A DNA stretch of 23,005 nucleotides from a virus, in IMG/VR virus record IMGVR_UViG_3300017991_000404, positions 1 to 23,005 of that record; one strand, written 5' to 3'. A program made the position numbers and the translations under genes. The notes under the pieces are model-generated. The model saw nothing but the letters and a program-made list of their open reading frames with translations. It was not told where the DNA came from and ran no database searches. Of this stretch, positions 8,221 to 15,540 are shown piece by piece. How positions within the stretch are numbered: the first letter of the stretch is position 1; each line of letters starts with the position of its first letter.

Positions 8221-8787
8221 TACAGGTTCCTCCTGATCTGTGCGAGCCATCGATTTGATGGCATCCCATATTTTCTGGAGGACCCCAGTGTCCTCCTTCG
8301 AACTCTCGACCTGCGCGGTGCCGAACATCGACACTCCATTCCACTCACCGTCCTGGTAGAGCTTCCGCAGTTTCTCGTCCTCGATCTTGATGACCATGCC
8401 CCAGGCCCCGGTGGCATCCACGGGGTTCCCGTCATAGTCCTTCAGATCCTTGAACCTCGGGTCGTCCTTCTGGACGATGAAGTTCTCCGCCACGAAGGCC
8501 TGCTCGGGGGAGAGCACCTTGCCGTCGTGCCTCAGGTCCAGCTCCCGGTGGTCACGCTGATACTCGTGGGCCATCTCCTTGATCACCTGAGCAGAGGCGA
8601 AATCGCCGTCGGCGTCGGGCCGCTCGGGCACGTAAACCAGGGCGGTCAGCTCCCCCTCAGCCGGGTCGCCCTTCGTCAAGGCATCAAACTGGACTGTTCC
8701 GTCCTCTTTGAAGAGGACCGGCATCCGGTTCTTGCCCCGGGGGCACAAACTGACGCAGGTGATCTTCGCCTTCTTTATCTTTCTCAT
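7888..8787 (-). CDS. XkdF-like prohead serine protease fused to scaffold tail
   Basis: Protein of 299 residues that should cleave scaffold and capsid arms during head maturation. I place the start at 8787 (MRKIKKAKITCVSL), with a GGAG eight bases upstream; a longer in-frame start at 8829 has none. Residues 1-165 match the XkdF-type phage protease pattern: a SLCPRGKNRMP opening, a VYVPERPDADGDFASAQ strand-turn, His87 in RHDG and Ser153 in GVSMFG as likely catalytic residues. Residues 190-299 form a highly charged K/E coiled coil with an acidic end, a typical scaffold. This protease-plus-scaffold layout parallels lambda C/Nu3. It begins the leftward head operon and diverges from the portal gene across about 128 nt. 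Confidence 0.85.
   Translation of the reverse strand: MRKIKKAKITCVSLCPRGKNRMPVLFKEDGTVQFDALTKGDPAEGELTALVYVPERPDADGDFASAQVIKEMAHEYQRDHRELDLRHDGKVLSPEQAFVAENFIVQKDDPRFKDLKDYDGNPVDATGAWGMVIKIEDEKLRKLYQDGEWNGVSMFGTAQVESSKEDTGVLQKIWDAIKSMARTDQEEPVMDEKLKKELEDLQKGLKDISEVVKKMATDREAEKAELEKAELEKTEKEKAEKDAKLEKENKELKEKLAKLQKASNQDPDDGDENDLDVEGLSKEENDLFKLGEDLAGTLD
8091..8120 (-). repeat. Exact 15-bp tandem repeat in scaffold coding region
   Basis: Two identical 15-bp copies (8091-8105 and 8106-8120), followed by a partial third. In the protein they encode repeated AELEK heptad-like units within the coiled coil. This is probably recent slippage inside a low-complexity scaffold and not a regulatory element. 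Confidence 0.8.
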
Positions 8788-8856
8788 GGAAATTACTCCG
8801 AAATGCAGAAAAAATCGAACCCTCTCCATGACTTATACGTATCAGAGAGAGAATGG

Positions 8857-8887
8857 TTTACACTTTTTTGAAGATTTGATGTATATA
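8857..8887 (+). promoter_or_regulatory. Candidate promoter for the portal transcript
   Basis: The AT-rich gap between the divergent protease and portal genes contains TTTACA (8857-8862), close to a -35 box. It is followed by TGTATATAG with a possible -10 at 8880-8887; spacing is 17 to 19 depending on the register. It lies upstream of a GGAGGA ribosome site (8904-8909) and the portal ATG. The match is partial. A weak TATAAG on the minus strand in the same gap could serve the leftward head operon. Confidence 0.35.
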
Positions 8888-8915
8888 GCAAAAACAAATC
8901 TCTGGAGGACCCAAA

Positions 8916-10376
8916 ATGGCCAGAAAATCTCGAAAAGCCCAGTTGGACAATATGTTTCGGCGCCTGCCCCGGCGTCACGTTCCGCTTTATGGAAACGGGA
9001 ATGAAGCCAGGCCGCTGATGGAGGTCCTGACCAAGGCCATGCCGAATGCCGAGGCGGCCAAGGAAGGGGCGTCCAGGCAGGACCCCAACGAGGGAGTGAA
9101 GTCCCCGCCCTTCAATTTTGACAATATAATCAACTTTAAGAACCACAACCCTTACCACAGCGCCTGCATCGACGTGAAGACCCAGGCCCTGATCGGCCTC
9201 GGGTTCGTCACCGAGGAACAGAAGAGGCAGCGCAAGGAGAAGAAGAAGCTGGCGGAGCAGGGCGCGATGGCGGCGCAGCAGGGACCCACAAAGCCGGGCG
9301 AGATGGGTATCGAGGCCCCCCAGGAGGCCCGGGGAGTCAACAAGGAGGACCTGTCGGAGGAGCGGCGCTCCAAGGCCGAGATGGTCCTGGACCCCCTCTG
9401 CATCGACTCCTTCCAGGCCGTCATGGGGCAGGTGGGCGAGGACTTCCAGCAGGTCGGGAACGGCTACATCGAGGTTGTCCGGAACAATGAAGGCTCCATT
9501 GTGGGTCTCCACCACCTCCCGGCAGGCCATGTCCAGATCGTGATTGAGGACAACTTCTACAACAGCCATTTCCAGATCCTCAGCAGCTCCAGCGGGATGG
9601 CAAGCACATACAGGGCCTTCGCCAGGTTCGGAGACAAAGAGGACTTCTTGAAGCGAAAGCCGGAGCTGGCCGAAAAGAGCCGGATCTCCGAGGTCATCCA
9701 CTTCAAGGACCCGTCCTCGCAGGACCGGTGGTATGGGGTCCCGAAATGGCTGGCGTCCGTGGCCGCCATCGAGCTGTTCCAGTGCCTGCACCAGCACGAC
9801 TACGACTTCTACCTGAACAGGGGTGTTCCGGAGTTCATGCTCTTCTTGCTGGGCGCCAAACTCAACGACGACGATTGGGACAAGCTGATGGACTCCATGG
9901 AGGCGCACATCGGCTTGGGCAACTCGTCCAAGAGCCTGGCTCTGAACATCGCCGACAAGGGCCTGACAATCCAACTGGAAAAACTCGCCCTGGGCGAAAG
10001 CTACATGGACGGGTTCGAGGACCGGGTCGATACCTTGAGCCTGGAGATCGTGTCTGCCCACAGGGTCCCGCCGCTGCTGGCAGGCATCCAGATTTCCGGG
10101 AAGCTCGGGGCGGCCAATGAGATCGTATCGGCAACCAAGGCCTTCCAGGCGTTCGTGGTCGGGCCACAGCAGAAGATTTTCGAAACCACGCTGGGCAACA
10201 CGCTGGGCAACCCAGACCTCAACGGGTCGCTGGCCCTCACCCCCAACGACTTCGAGCTGCGGAAGATCACCGAGGAGCTGGAGGTCGAGGAGCTTGATAC
10301 GGTGTCTCGCATGAGGCAGGACTTCAACGCCCCGCAAAATCAGGGCAGGGACCCCAAGGAAGGGCTGAAGGACTGA
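8916..10376 (+). CDS. Portal protein (PBSX/P2-type)
   Basis: Protein of 486 residues that should form the dodecameric DNA gate at the head-tail vertex. Typical portal features are the NPYHSACIDVKTQALIGLG segment near 78-96, the GNGYIEVVRNNEGSIVGL wing strand near 181-198, the W-YGVPKWLASVAA region near 272-284, and the NRGVPEFMLFL stretch near 301-311. An HRVPPLLAGIQ-like motif follows in the last third. A KEKKKLAEQGAMAAQQ low-complexity insert lies around 107-122. GGAGGA precedes the ATG. Unlike all neighbouring head genes it is on the plus strand, so it needs its own promoter. The 1-nt stop/start overlap links it to the next gene. Confidence 0.92.
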   Translation: MARKSRKAQLDNMFRRLPRRHVPLYGNGNEARPLMEVLTKAMPNAEAAKEGASRQDPNEGVKSPPFNFDNIINFKNHNPYHSACIDVKTQALIGLGFVTEEQKRQRKEKKKLAEQGAMAAQQGPTKPGEMGIEAPQEARGVNKEDLSEERRSKAEMVLDPLCIDSFQAVMGQVGEDFQQVGNGYIEVVRNNEGSIVGLHHLPAGHVQIVIEDNFYNSHFQILSSSSGMASTYRAFARFGDKEDFLKRKPELAEKSRISEVIHFKDPSSQDRWYGVPKWLASVAAIELFQCLHQHDYDFYLNRGVPEFMLFLLGAKLNDDDWDKLMDSMEAHIGLGNSSKSLALNIADKGLTIQLEKLALGESYMDGFEDRVDTLSLEIVSAHRVPPLLAGIQISGKLGAANEIVSATKAFQAFVVGPQQKIFETTLGNTLGNPDLNGSLALTPNDFELRKITEELEVEELDTVSRMRQDFNAPQNQGRDPKEGLKD

Positions 10377-11143
10377 TGGGGTCAAGATCAAAGATAGAGA
10401 AGCTGATCCGTCACCTGGCCCTCAAGGAGCAGGGAGGGGCATGGAGCAAAGTAAAAGGCAGCCAGCGCCCAAAGAAGTCAAAGAGTCCAGCTACTTCGAT
10501 TTCCTTCCTGATAGCGTTCCTCATAAAGCAGCTATCGTGGGAACACTGCAACAATGCAGAGGTGCGAGAGATCATTGCGAGCAGGAAACCCAGACGATCA
10601 GGCCCCTCGTCTAACTTACGCATCCCTCACTATTGGATCCAATACTACCATAACGGATACAAAGGCGGGTTCAAGAAGGGCACAGGTCCTTGGCTCTTTT
10701 TCCCAAGGAAGAACAAAAACGGCAAATCAGCCAGAGTAGATCCTCGCAGGCCAAGTAAGGCAAGGAACGAGATTTACAAGAAGGATGTTAAGCGTTTTGG
10801 AAAGCTGTCCCCAGGCAGGGCCAAACAGCTGAAAAGCATGGGAGCGGTATGGGCCTGGAGAAGGAAGGGCTGGCGTGGCGATCCCTTCATGGACAATGCC
10901 ATCATGGACTTCTGGCGCAACGTCGACCAATACCTGCAGGAATACGTAACGGACATAATGTATCTGGACTTCACTGCGGTGGCAAAAAACGCGCTCAACG
11001 GTCGATTCGGCACGACCGTGAGGGCGGAGTCAGTAAGTCCAGAGGATGCGGCCATCCTGTTCCACTTCTATGATCCCATATTCAAAGAGATACGGGGCCA
11101 GACAGACGCCTACCGTATGGGCAAGCGAACGCCTAAAAAATAG
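10376..11143 (+). CDS. Portal-coupled protein of unknown function, possibly structural
   Basis: Protein of 255 residues whose ATG overlaps the portal stop by one base (TGATG), so it is probably translated by ribosomes leaving the portal gene. It is very basic over its first 160 residues. It contains the aromatic HYWIQYYHNGYKGGFKKG segment (about 85-102) and a RRKGWRGDPFMDNAIMDFW segment (about 162-180). The latter faintly resembles the PFM-PAL end of HK97 gp10-like tail completion proteins. One line sampled within it (10501-10560) has 28 G/C of 60, lower than the portal gene. A neck, completion or DNA-contact protein is plausible, but I do not recognise the family. It ends 12 nt before the convergent RuvC-like gene. 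Confidence 0.8.
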   Translation: MGSRSKIEKLIRHLALKEQGGAWSKVKGSQRPKKSKSPATSISFLIAFLIKQLSWEHCNNAEVREIIASRKPRRSGPSSNLRIPHYWIQYYHNGYKGGFKKGTGPWLFFPRKNKNGKSARVDPRRPSKARNEIYKKDVKRFGKLSPGRAKQLKSMGAVWAWRRKGWRGDPFMDNAIMDFWRNVDQYLQEYVTDIMYLDFTAVAKNALNGRFGTTVRAESVSPEDAAILFHFYDPIFKEIRGQTDAYRMGKRTPKK

Positions 11144-11155
11144 ACCACCAGGACT

Positions 11156-11683
11156 CTAGCGTTTCCGCTTTTCTCCCCACGAAGCAAGTCCGATGGCGTC
11201 GATCAGGTGAGTCCACTTCCCCGGCGGGAAAGACACGTCAATGTCCACATCCTTTGGGACAACCCTGGCGCTGTTCGAATGGTAGGACCAACCCACAGCA
11301 TTCAGGATTCTTTTGTGCTTGACGATCTTGGGAACAGAGCCCTTCCAGGTGTTTGGCAGGGGGATCCGGATGTCCTGGCAGAACTCGGACGCCGTTCCGG
11401 CGACAGCCCCCGCCACCTGGGCCAGCTTGATGAGGTCCTTGGGCCTGGCACGACCTTGCTGATAAATCTGCTGGCCCTCGACCACCACCCTCTGGATGTC
11501 AGGAAACCTGCCAAAGAGCTTCCTCACGGCCTTGCAGACCTCCCACGCCATGGCGGCCACGGCGGCCTCTTGCGTGAGCTTAGCGTCGATCCTAGCCAGC
11601 TCTAAGCCACGGCATCTGGAGTTCTCGACCACGGCGAAGGCCGTGTTGTGCAGATCGGGGTCGCAACCAAGAACAAACATCAT
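11156..11683 (-). CDS. RuvC-like Holliday junction resolvase
   Basis: Protein of 175 residues with an RNase H-like fold expected to cut branched DNA before packaging or during recombination. Visible catalytic motifs are Asp8 in LGCDPDLHNTAFAVVE, Glu69 in RVVVEGQQIY, and His159/Asp162 in HLIDAIGLASWG. These fit the first, second and last acidic positions of RuvC. The start is chosen at 11683, where ATGATG overlaps the stop of the GT2 gene as ATGA; the open frame further upstream is a shadow of that gene. It is the last gene of the long leftward operon and meets the plus-strand structural gene tail to tail. Confidence 0.85.
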   Translation of the reverse strand: MMFVLGCDPDLHNTAFAVVENSRCRGLELARIDAKLTQEAAVAAMAWEVCKAVRKLFGRFPDIQRVVVEGQQIYQQGRARPKDLIKLAQVAGAVAGTASEFCQDIRIPLPNTWKGSVPKIVKHKRILNAVGWSYHSNSARVVPKDVDIDVSFPPGKWTHLIDAIGLASWGEKRKR

Positions 11684-12471
11684 GCGCCTCCCTGGTCTTT
11701 GGTGAACGGCTGGTAGACCCGGAGGTTGGCGAGGCCCACCCATTTCTGCAACACAGTCAAATTGGGGTCCGGCCTGAACTTCTTGGGGCGGTGCCCCACG
11801 CCGATCCCCTCCCTCCCGGGCATGCCCTTGATGCCGATCATGAGGTCCCTCTCGGGCTCGAAGATGTCGAAGGTGCCTGCCCCCGTCATGGCCACCTTCC
11901 AGAAGAACGCGTCGAGACCTTTGTTGTTCGTTTCCAGGCAATGCGAGGCGGCCTGGAAGAGGATGGGCAGCAGGTCAGCACTCATCCCGGTCGAGCACAG
12001 GGCCGACCCTCGATTGCGGAAGACCCGGTAGCTTCTGGAGGGAAGATGGTAATACTTCTGCCACACCGTTCCCACGGCCTCTGCCTCCTGCAGCCGGTCC
12101 CACATATCCTCCAGGTAGCCGGACAGGTAGCAGTCGTCGTCCTCCCAGATCAGGATCTTGTCCGCAGATACGTAATGGATGCCGTTGATGATGTTGCTGG
12201 CCAGACTCTGAGGGCCGTATGGGTATGCGCTCTTCTGGCGCACGTGATACATCGTGATGCCGAGGTTCGCCAGCTCGCTTTGGGACTGCTCTGCCACAGC
12301 CTTGGCGGTCGCCTGGGTTCTGCCATCATCCACGATGACCCACTCCACTTGTCCTCCTGCCTCAGGGCTCAGGAAGGACTGCCTCTTCATGTGCCTGAAG
12401 GCCATCTTCAAAGCATCGTAGCGGTCACCTGTGGGGGTGATGATGCTTAACTTTTTAGAAGGTTTCCCCAT
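11680..12471 (-). CDS. GT2-like glycosyltransferase
   Basis: Protein of 263 residues with a GT-A fold glycosyltransferase pattern. It opens with KLSIITPTGDRYDALKMAF, the nucleotide-sugar binding strand and helix. VEWVIVDDGR follows near 42-51, then SLASNIINGIHYVSADKILIWEDDDCYLSGY, where the DDD supplies the metal-binding DxD. Start at 12471 is chosen because it gives the natural beginning of the fold; an AAGGA site stands about ten bases upstream. The gene overlaps the GT-D gene by 25 nt. The donor sugar and acceptor cannot be read from sequence. It shares the LA-N-x3-G-x2-YVS...DD layout with the GT2 at 19331-20059, so the two may be related. Confidence 0.82.
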   Translation of the reverse strand: MGKPSKKLSIITPTGDRYDALKMAFRHMKRQSFLSPEAGGQVEWVIVDDGRTQATAKAVAEQSQSELANLGITMYHVRQKSAYPYGPQSLASNIINGIHYVSADKILIWEDDDCYLSGYLEDMWDRLQEAEAVGTVWQKYYHLPSRSYRVFRNRGSALCSTGMSADLLPILFQAASHCLETNNKGLDAFFWKVAMTGAGTFDIFEPERDLMIGIKGMPGREGIGVGHRPKKFRPDPNLTVLQKWVGLANLRVYQPFTKDQGGA

Positions 12472-13139
12472 TCCTCTGCTGTCCTTTCCTTGTGGTAGGC
12501 CCTGTTGAACTTGCCCACATACGGATCCCACAGGGCGCCCACATCAAGTAAACTCACATTATGTGGCTTGATCCTATGTTTGGTGAAAATGTCATGAATA
12601 AGGACGGATGACGCCAATGACGCCGAGATGCTGAACGTGTCCCACCCCTTGCGGATATACCTGACAATGCCTTCGATGATGCGCTTCCTGGCGATGAAGC
12701 AATTCAATTCTGGAACGCAAACGAACCCGCAGGAGCTATCGGCCACAAAAGGCAGATCCCGTAACCACCGAGGTCCTACCACCACGGACTCGCGGTCGCG
12801 CAAGTAGTTGGCCATCATCCACGCGTTGCCTGCCCTGGAAAGGTGTTCGAACAGCCTGGAAGGGGCGGGATTGTCAAAGGCCTTGTATTTCAAAAGATGC
12901 TTTGCAGAATCTCCAAAGACGGACTCAATCGTCTCTGCCATCAGTCCGTAGGTGACACCTGGCACAGGCCTCTTGGCGGCCCGGATCAGTGCCGTCCGCA
13001 GCTCCTCAGTATACTCGTGGCGATCACAATTGGCAGGGCCATGACCCAACATGCACGCGAACTCTCCGTCCCCGAACCTAGAAATTGAAAAGGTTTCCCT
13101 ATTTAGAAGCTTCTGTATCAGGCCTCGCAGATCACGCAT
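12447..13139 (-). CDS. GT-D (DUF1792) family glycosyltransferase
   Basis: Protein of 230 residues. The SISRFGDGEFACM motif at about 18-30 contains the DxE (Asp24-Gly-Glu26) that defines the GT-D fold, known from DUF1792 proteins acting on Ser-rich adhesin glycans in streptococci. The length agrees with that family, and the C-terminal SLLDVGALWDPYVGK segment fits its closing strand. It starts eight bases before the end of the preceding DUF616-type gene, with AAGGAAG about ten bases upstream. One line sampled in its 3' half (12541-12600) has only 20 G/C of 60, far below its neighbours, which suggests acquisition from elsewhere. The sugar it transfers is unknown. Confidence 0.75.
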   Translation of the reverse strand: MRDLRGLIQKLLNRETFSISRFGDGEFACMLGHGPANCDRHEYTEELRTALIRAAKRPVPGVTYGLMAETIESVFGDSAKHLLKYKAFDNPAPSRLFEHLSRAGNAWMMANYLRDRESVVVGPRWLRDLPFVADSSCGFVCVPELNCFIARKRIIEGIVRYIRKGWDTFSISASLASSVLIHDIFTKHRIKPHNVSLLDVGALWDPYVGKFNRAYHKERTAEEWGNLLKS

Positions 13140-13845
13140 GATTTACGAACTTCCTTCCTTTTTTCTCGCAGAGACTAATTCGCATCTTCTTGGTCTCTTT
13201 GCCCCCGTGCGCCCAAAACTTGGCGTAGGGGTTGTTCCGATAATGTCCGTAGAGCAGGCCCTGCTTTACGTCAGAAAGCCAGAGAGCAAAGTCTACGGAC
13301 ATCTGGTCCCGGGGGTGGCCTCCTTCTTGCAGAAGCTCCCACCACTTCTTGGCGAACTCCCGAACGCAAAAAGACCCTCCCCGAAAGGCCATCAGCCCGG
13401 TGGTAGTGAGGTGGTCCTGGAAGATTTTCATCACCCTCCCGAATACTTGCAGTTGCCTGTCTAGAAGCGCCTTGTCCCACCCGTGACGACCGTGAAGGAC
13501 CTCCGCCTCCTCGTGGATAGAGTCCCTATGGGGGTGCGCCATGGCCAGGACATCGTAGTCCTCCAGGTATGGGTAGACGATGTCCTCGGGCTTTTTCTTG
13601 AGCTGGAACGTCCCGTCAACCCACAAGACGTCATCGTGGGGATAATGGATGGGGGCAAGGATCTTGCGCTGCCGGGCAGGCCACCTGGTGCTCCGCCACC
13701 CCGGGTCCCTCAACTGCTTCACTTCCCACACGGTGGACTTCAGCTCAGGCCTGTTGGTGTAGCAGATATACTCTGCTGCGTCGGACACCTCAAGAGGCTC
13801 CAGGAGCGGATCCTTGTCTCCTATATGTGCGGTAAGGACCTTCAT
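13132..13845 (-). CDS. DUF616 (TOD1/MUCI70-like) glycosyltransferase, copy 2
   Basis: Protein of 237 residues starting MKVLTAHIGDKDP, with GAGGAG a few bases before the ATG and an ATGA overlap with the previous gene. Motifs in order are EYICYTNRP (26-33), RQRKILAPIHYP (58-69), LWVDGTF (74-80, a metal/nucleotide site), AMAHPHRDSIHEEAE (101-115), and RDQMSVDFALW (179-189). This order is that of DUF616-type putative glycosyltransferases. The RDQ...LW element is shared with the next gene upstream, so the two look like diverged duplicates. No signal peptide or membrane helix is seen, so it should act in the cytoplasm. Substrates are unknown. Confidence 0.72.
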   Translation of the reverse strand: MKVLTAHIGDKDPLLEPLEVSDAAEYICYTNRPELKSTVWEVKQLRDPGWRSTRWPARQRKILAPIHYPHDDVLWVDGTFQLKKKPEDIVYPYLEDYDVLAMAHPHRDSIHEEAEVLHGRHGWDKALLDRQLQVFGRVMKIFQDHLTTTGLMAFRGGSFCVREFAKKWWELLQEGGHPRDQMSVDFALWLSDVKQGLLYGHYRNNPYAKFWAHGGKETKKMRISLCEKKGRKFVNHA

Positions 13846-14552
13846 TTTCTCCTCGTCTTTGGCACGTAAGTGAATCCCCATCCCCGGTCGAAATGGTAGT
13901 TGACGTCCCAGCTCACTACATCAAGGCCCCTGGTGTTTATGATCTCCCACAAGGACAGGTCCAGGGTGAGCTGGTCCCGTTCAAGCTCCAAGTGGAGGAA
14001 GTTGTCCCACCACCGCTCATTGAAGGCCCTCACCGCATCGTTGTGCCTGCGGAACAGGACCCCACCAATGTGCATTGGGACCTCCATGTAGGAGAAATTG
14101 CGATCCTCCCACATGCACACGGCACGGCATGCCTCCTCGTGGTTTAGGAGCCTCCGCTCCGCATGGGTCAGGGCAGATATTTCCTCGCGAGGGTTCTGCC
14201 TGCGAGGATGCCGAAACAGGCCCATATCGCGGCGGTCTATGAGGTAGGCGTCAAGAGCCTTCTTGGGATCATCCGGGATGAAAGCAGAATCCACATAGAC
14301 GTGCCTGTCTCCCTCCTCGAAGGGGAAGAAGACCTCAGGCATCATCTTGGCCCGGCGAGATTCCCGAATGAAGTCGATCCGCTCCAAGGGACCCGAACCG
14401 GCCTTGAGGTATTGCGTCTCCAAAAGCACCCAGCCATTGGACCCGCCAGTGTAGAACTCGTCCACAATGGCAATGCCGTCGATGTCCCGTTTCTCCAGGA
14501 TGGGAAGCTGGGGCTGGTATCCTCCCAGGTTGGCTGTGATGAGGTAGTCCAT
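13842..14552 (-). CDS. DUF616-like glycosyltransferase, copy 1
   Basis: Protein of 236 residues starting MDYLITANLGG. The start at 14552 overlaps the methyltransferase stop by one base (TAATG) and has AGAGGA seven bases upstream; the longer open frame is a shadow of that gene. Motifs are SRRAKMMP (65-72), HVYVDSAF (84-91), GLFRHPRRQN (111-120), HIGGVLFRRH (161-170) and RDQLTLDLSLW (192-202). The RHP plus RDQ combination is typical of DUF616-type putative glycosyltransferases. The protein lacks export signals. With copy 2 it forms a tandem pair, which suggests consecutive sugar additions or different donors. Confidence 0.7.
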   Translation of the reverse strand: MDYLITANLGGYQPQLPILEKRDIDGIAIVDEFYTGGSNGWVLLETQYLKAGSGPLERIDFIRESRRAKMMPEVFFPFEEGDRHVYVDSAFIPDDPKKALDAYLIDRRDMGLFRHPRRQNPREEISALTHAERRLLNHEEACRAVCMWEDRNFSYMEVPMHIGGVLFRRHNDAVRAFNERWWDNFLHLELERDQLTLDLSLWEIINTRGLDVVSWDVNYHFDRGWGFTYVPKTRRK

Positions 14553-15154
14553 TAACAGATCCTCTCCAGGGTCAAGAGGCCGTGGCTGAAGGCAACGTGG
14601 CGCTTGATAACCCACTCCGGATGCACAACCATGAACTCGTCTATGGCCAGCCGGATCCCGTGGACCTTTGGGTTGAACTCGGGGGTGACGTGCGGGTCCT
14701 CGATCCAGGTGCCCTTCTCGCCATCCGCACCCCATGTCCCGAAGGTGATGGTGTCGTGGAAGACGATCCACTTCTTGGTCTTCCCCGCAAAGATTTCCAG
14801 CTCGGAGGCAACCTGATGATAGTGGTGCAGGGAATCCACGAAGAGCAGGTCGTGCTCCGGCACGTCCTCCAAGGAGACCTTGGTGGTGTCTGCCTGCGTG
14901 ACCTTCCACTTGTCCCCGATGAGAGGCATGAGGGCCTTGGCTCCCTTGGTGATGACCAGATCGTAACTGTAGAGCTTGCCCTCGCACCAGGCCAAGGCGG
15001 TAGAGGAGGCGCCGTGCTTGATGCCCAGCTCAACCACATTGTCAGAACACAAAGCCAAATCGCGAAGATAGTCCAAATGCCTCGCAGTTGCCGTGCGCCC
15101 TTTGGCAAACTTCGACAGGTGGGCCTTGACGGCCTCTTCGTTCTTGATCTTCAT
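14552..15154 (-). CDS. Class I SAM-dependent methyltransferase (Methyltransf_24-like)
   Basis: Protein of 200 residues with a Rossmann-type SAM-binding site: VVELGIKHGASSTALAW at 40-56 holds the acidic residue and glycine loop. DLLFVDSLHHYHQV (102-115) and WIVFHDT (129-135) follow, the order seen in Methyltransf_24 and cephalosporin-hydroxylase-like enzymes, which often methylate sugars or small molecules. It lacks the DPPY/NPPY motif of DNA adenine methyltransferases and the Pro-Cys motif of cytosine-5 enzymes. A sugar O-methyltransferase fits the neighbouring glycosyltransferases. Its ATG overlaps the preceding stop as ATGA. The acceptor is inferred from context only. Confidence 0.75.
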   Translation of the reverse strand: MKIKNEEAVKAHLSKFAKGRTATARHLDYLRDLALCSDNVVELGIKHGASSTALAWCEGKLYSYDLVITKGAKALMPLIGDKWKVTQADTTKVSLEDVPEHDLLFVDSLHHYHQVASELEIFAGKTKKWIVFHDTITFGTWGADGEKGTWIEDPHVTPEFNPKVHGIRLAIDEFMVVHPEWVIKRHVAFSHGLLTLERIC

Positions 15155-15519
15155 TGCAAAAACCTTTCCATCTCCATATACGGGAGGGACTGAAGGGAGG
15201 ATATGGGAGACAGGTTCACAAGTTCAACGCCCAATTCCTTGAACTCTTTATGCATTCTCCTGAATCCGTCATCTATCTTAGGCACCTGTCTGTTCAGGTG
15301 ATGGTCAACGAGGTCCACCCCAATCAGGCCGATCTTCTTAAAGCCGTGCATGTAGGCCAGCCCGACCGCAGCGAACGGAGAGGTCACGCAGCTTGGGACC
15401 GTTAACGGGCCTTTATACTTGAAAGGAGCGCCCGGCCAGGGCCAGGGATTCTGCAGGGCATACTTCCTGACACTAATCTTGCAAATGAACGGGAAGCATT
15501 CTGGATCCATGATCTTCAT
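15151..15519 (-). pseudogene. C-terminal part of split DUF115/GT42-like protein
   Basis: Downstream part of the interrupted gene, 122 residues from the first ATG after the TAA (15519). It has no ribosome site, so re-initiation would be weak. It carries the conserved-looking core: VTSPFAAVGLAYMHGFKKIGL, then IGVDLVDHHL, a long helix and VELVNLSPISSLQSLP. That sequence of elements parallels GT42 sialyltransferases (TSG...A-ALGYKEIYLSGIDF...LCPNS) and DUF115 proteins. The ends overlap correctly with neighbours (ATGA with the methyltransferase), so the gene seems otherwise intact. It may be a dead remnant, a readthrough product or a sequencing error. Confidence 0.6.
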
Positions 15520-15540
15520 CCACTGATCAGTATAGGGTGT

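Noticed and set aside
8835-8842. Perfect 8-bp palindrome ATACGTAT in the divergent gap
   Set aside because: Too short to call an operator and no second copy was noticed nearby.
8793-10391. Long minus-strand open frame of 532 codons across the portal gene
   Set aside because: It is exactly antiparallel to the well-supported portal gene, its protein has the Leu/Val/Gly-rich shadow look, and it would also overlap the protease start.
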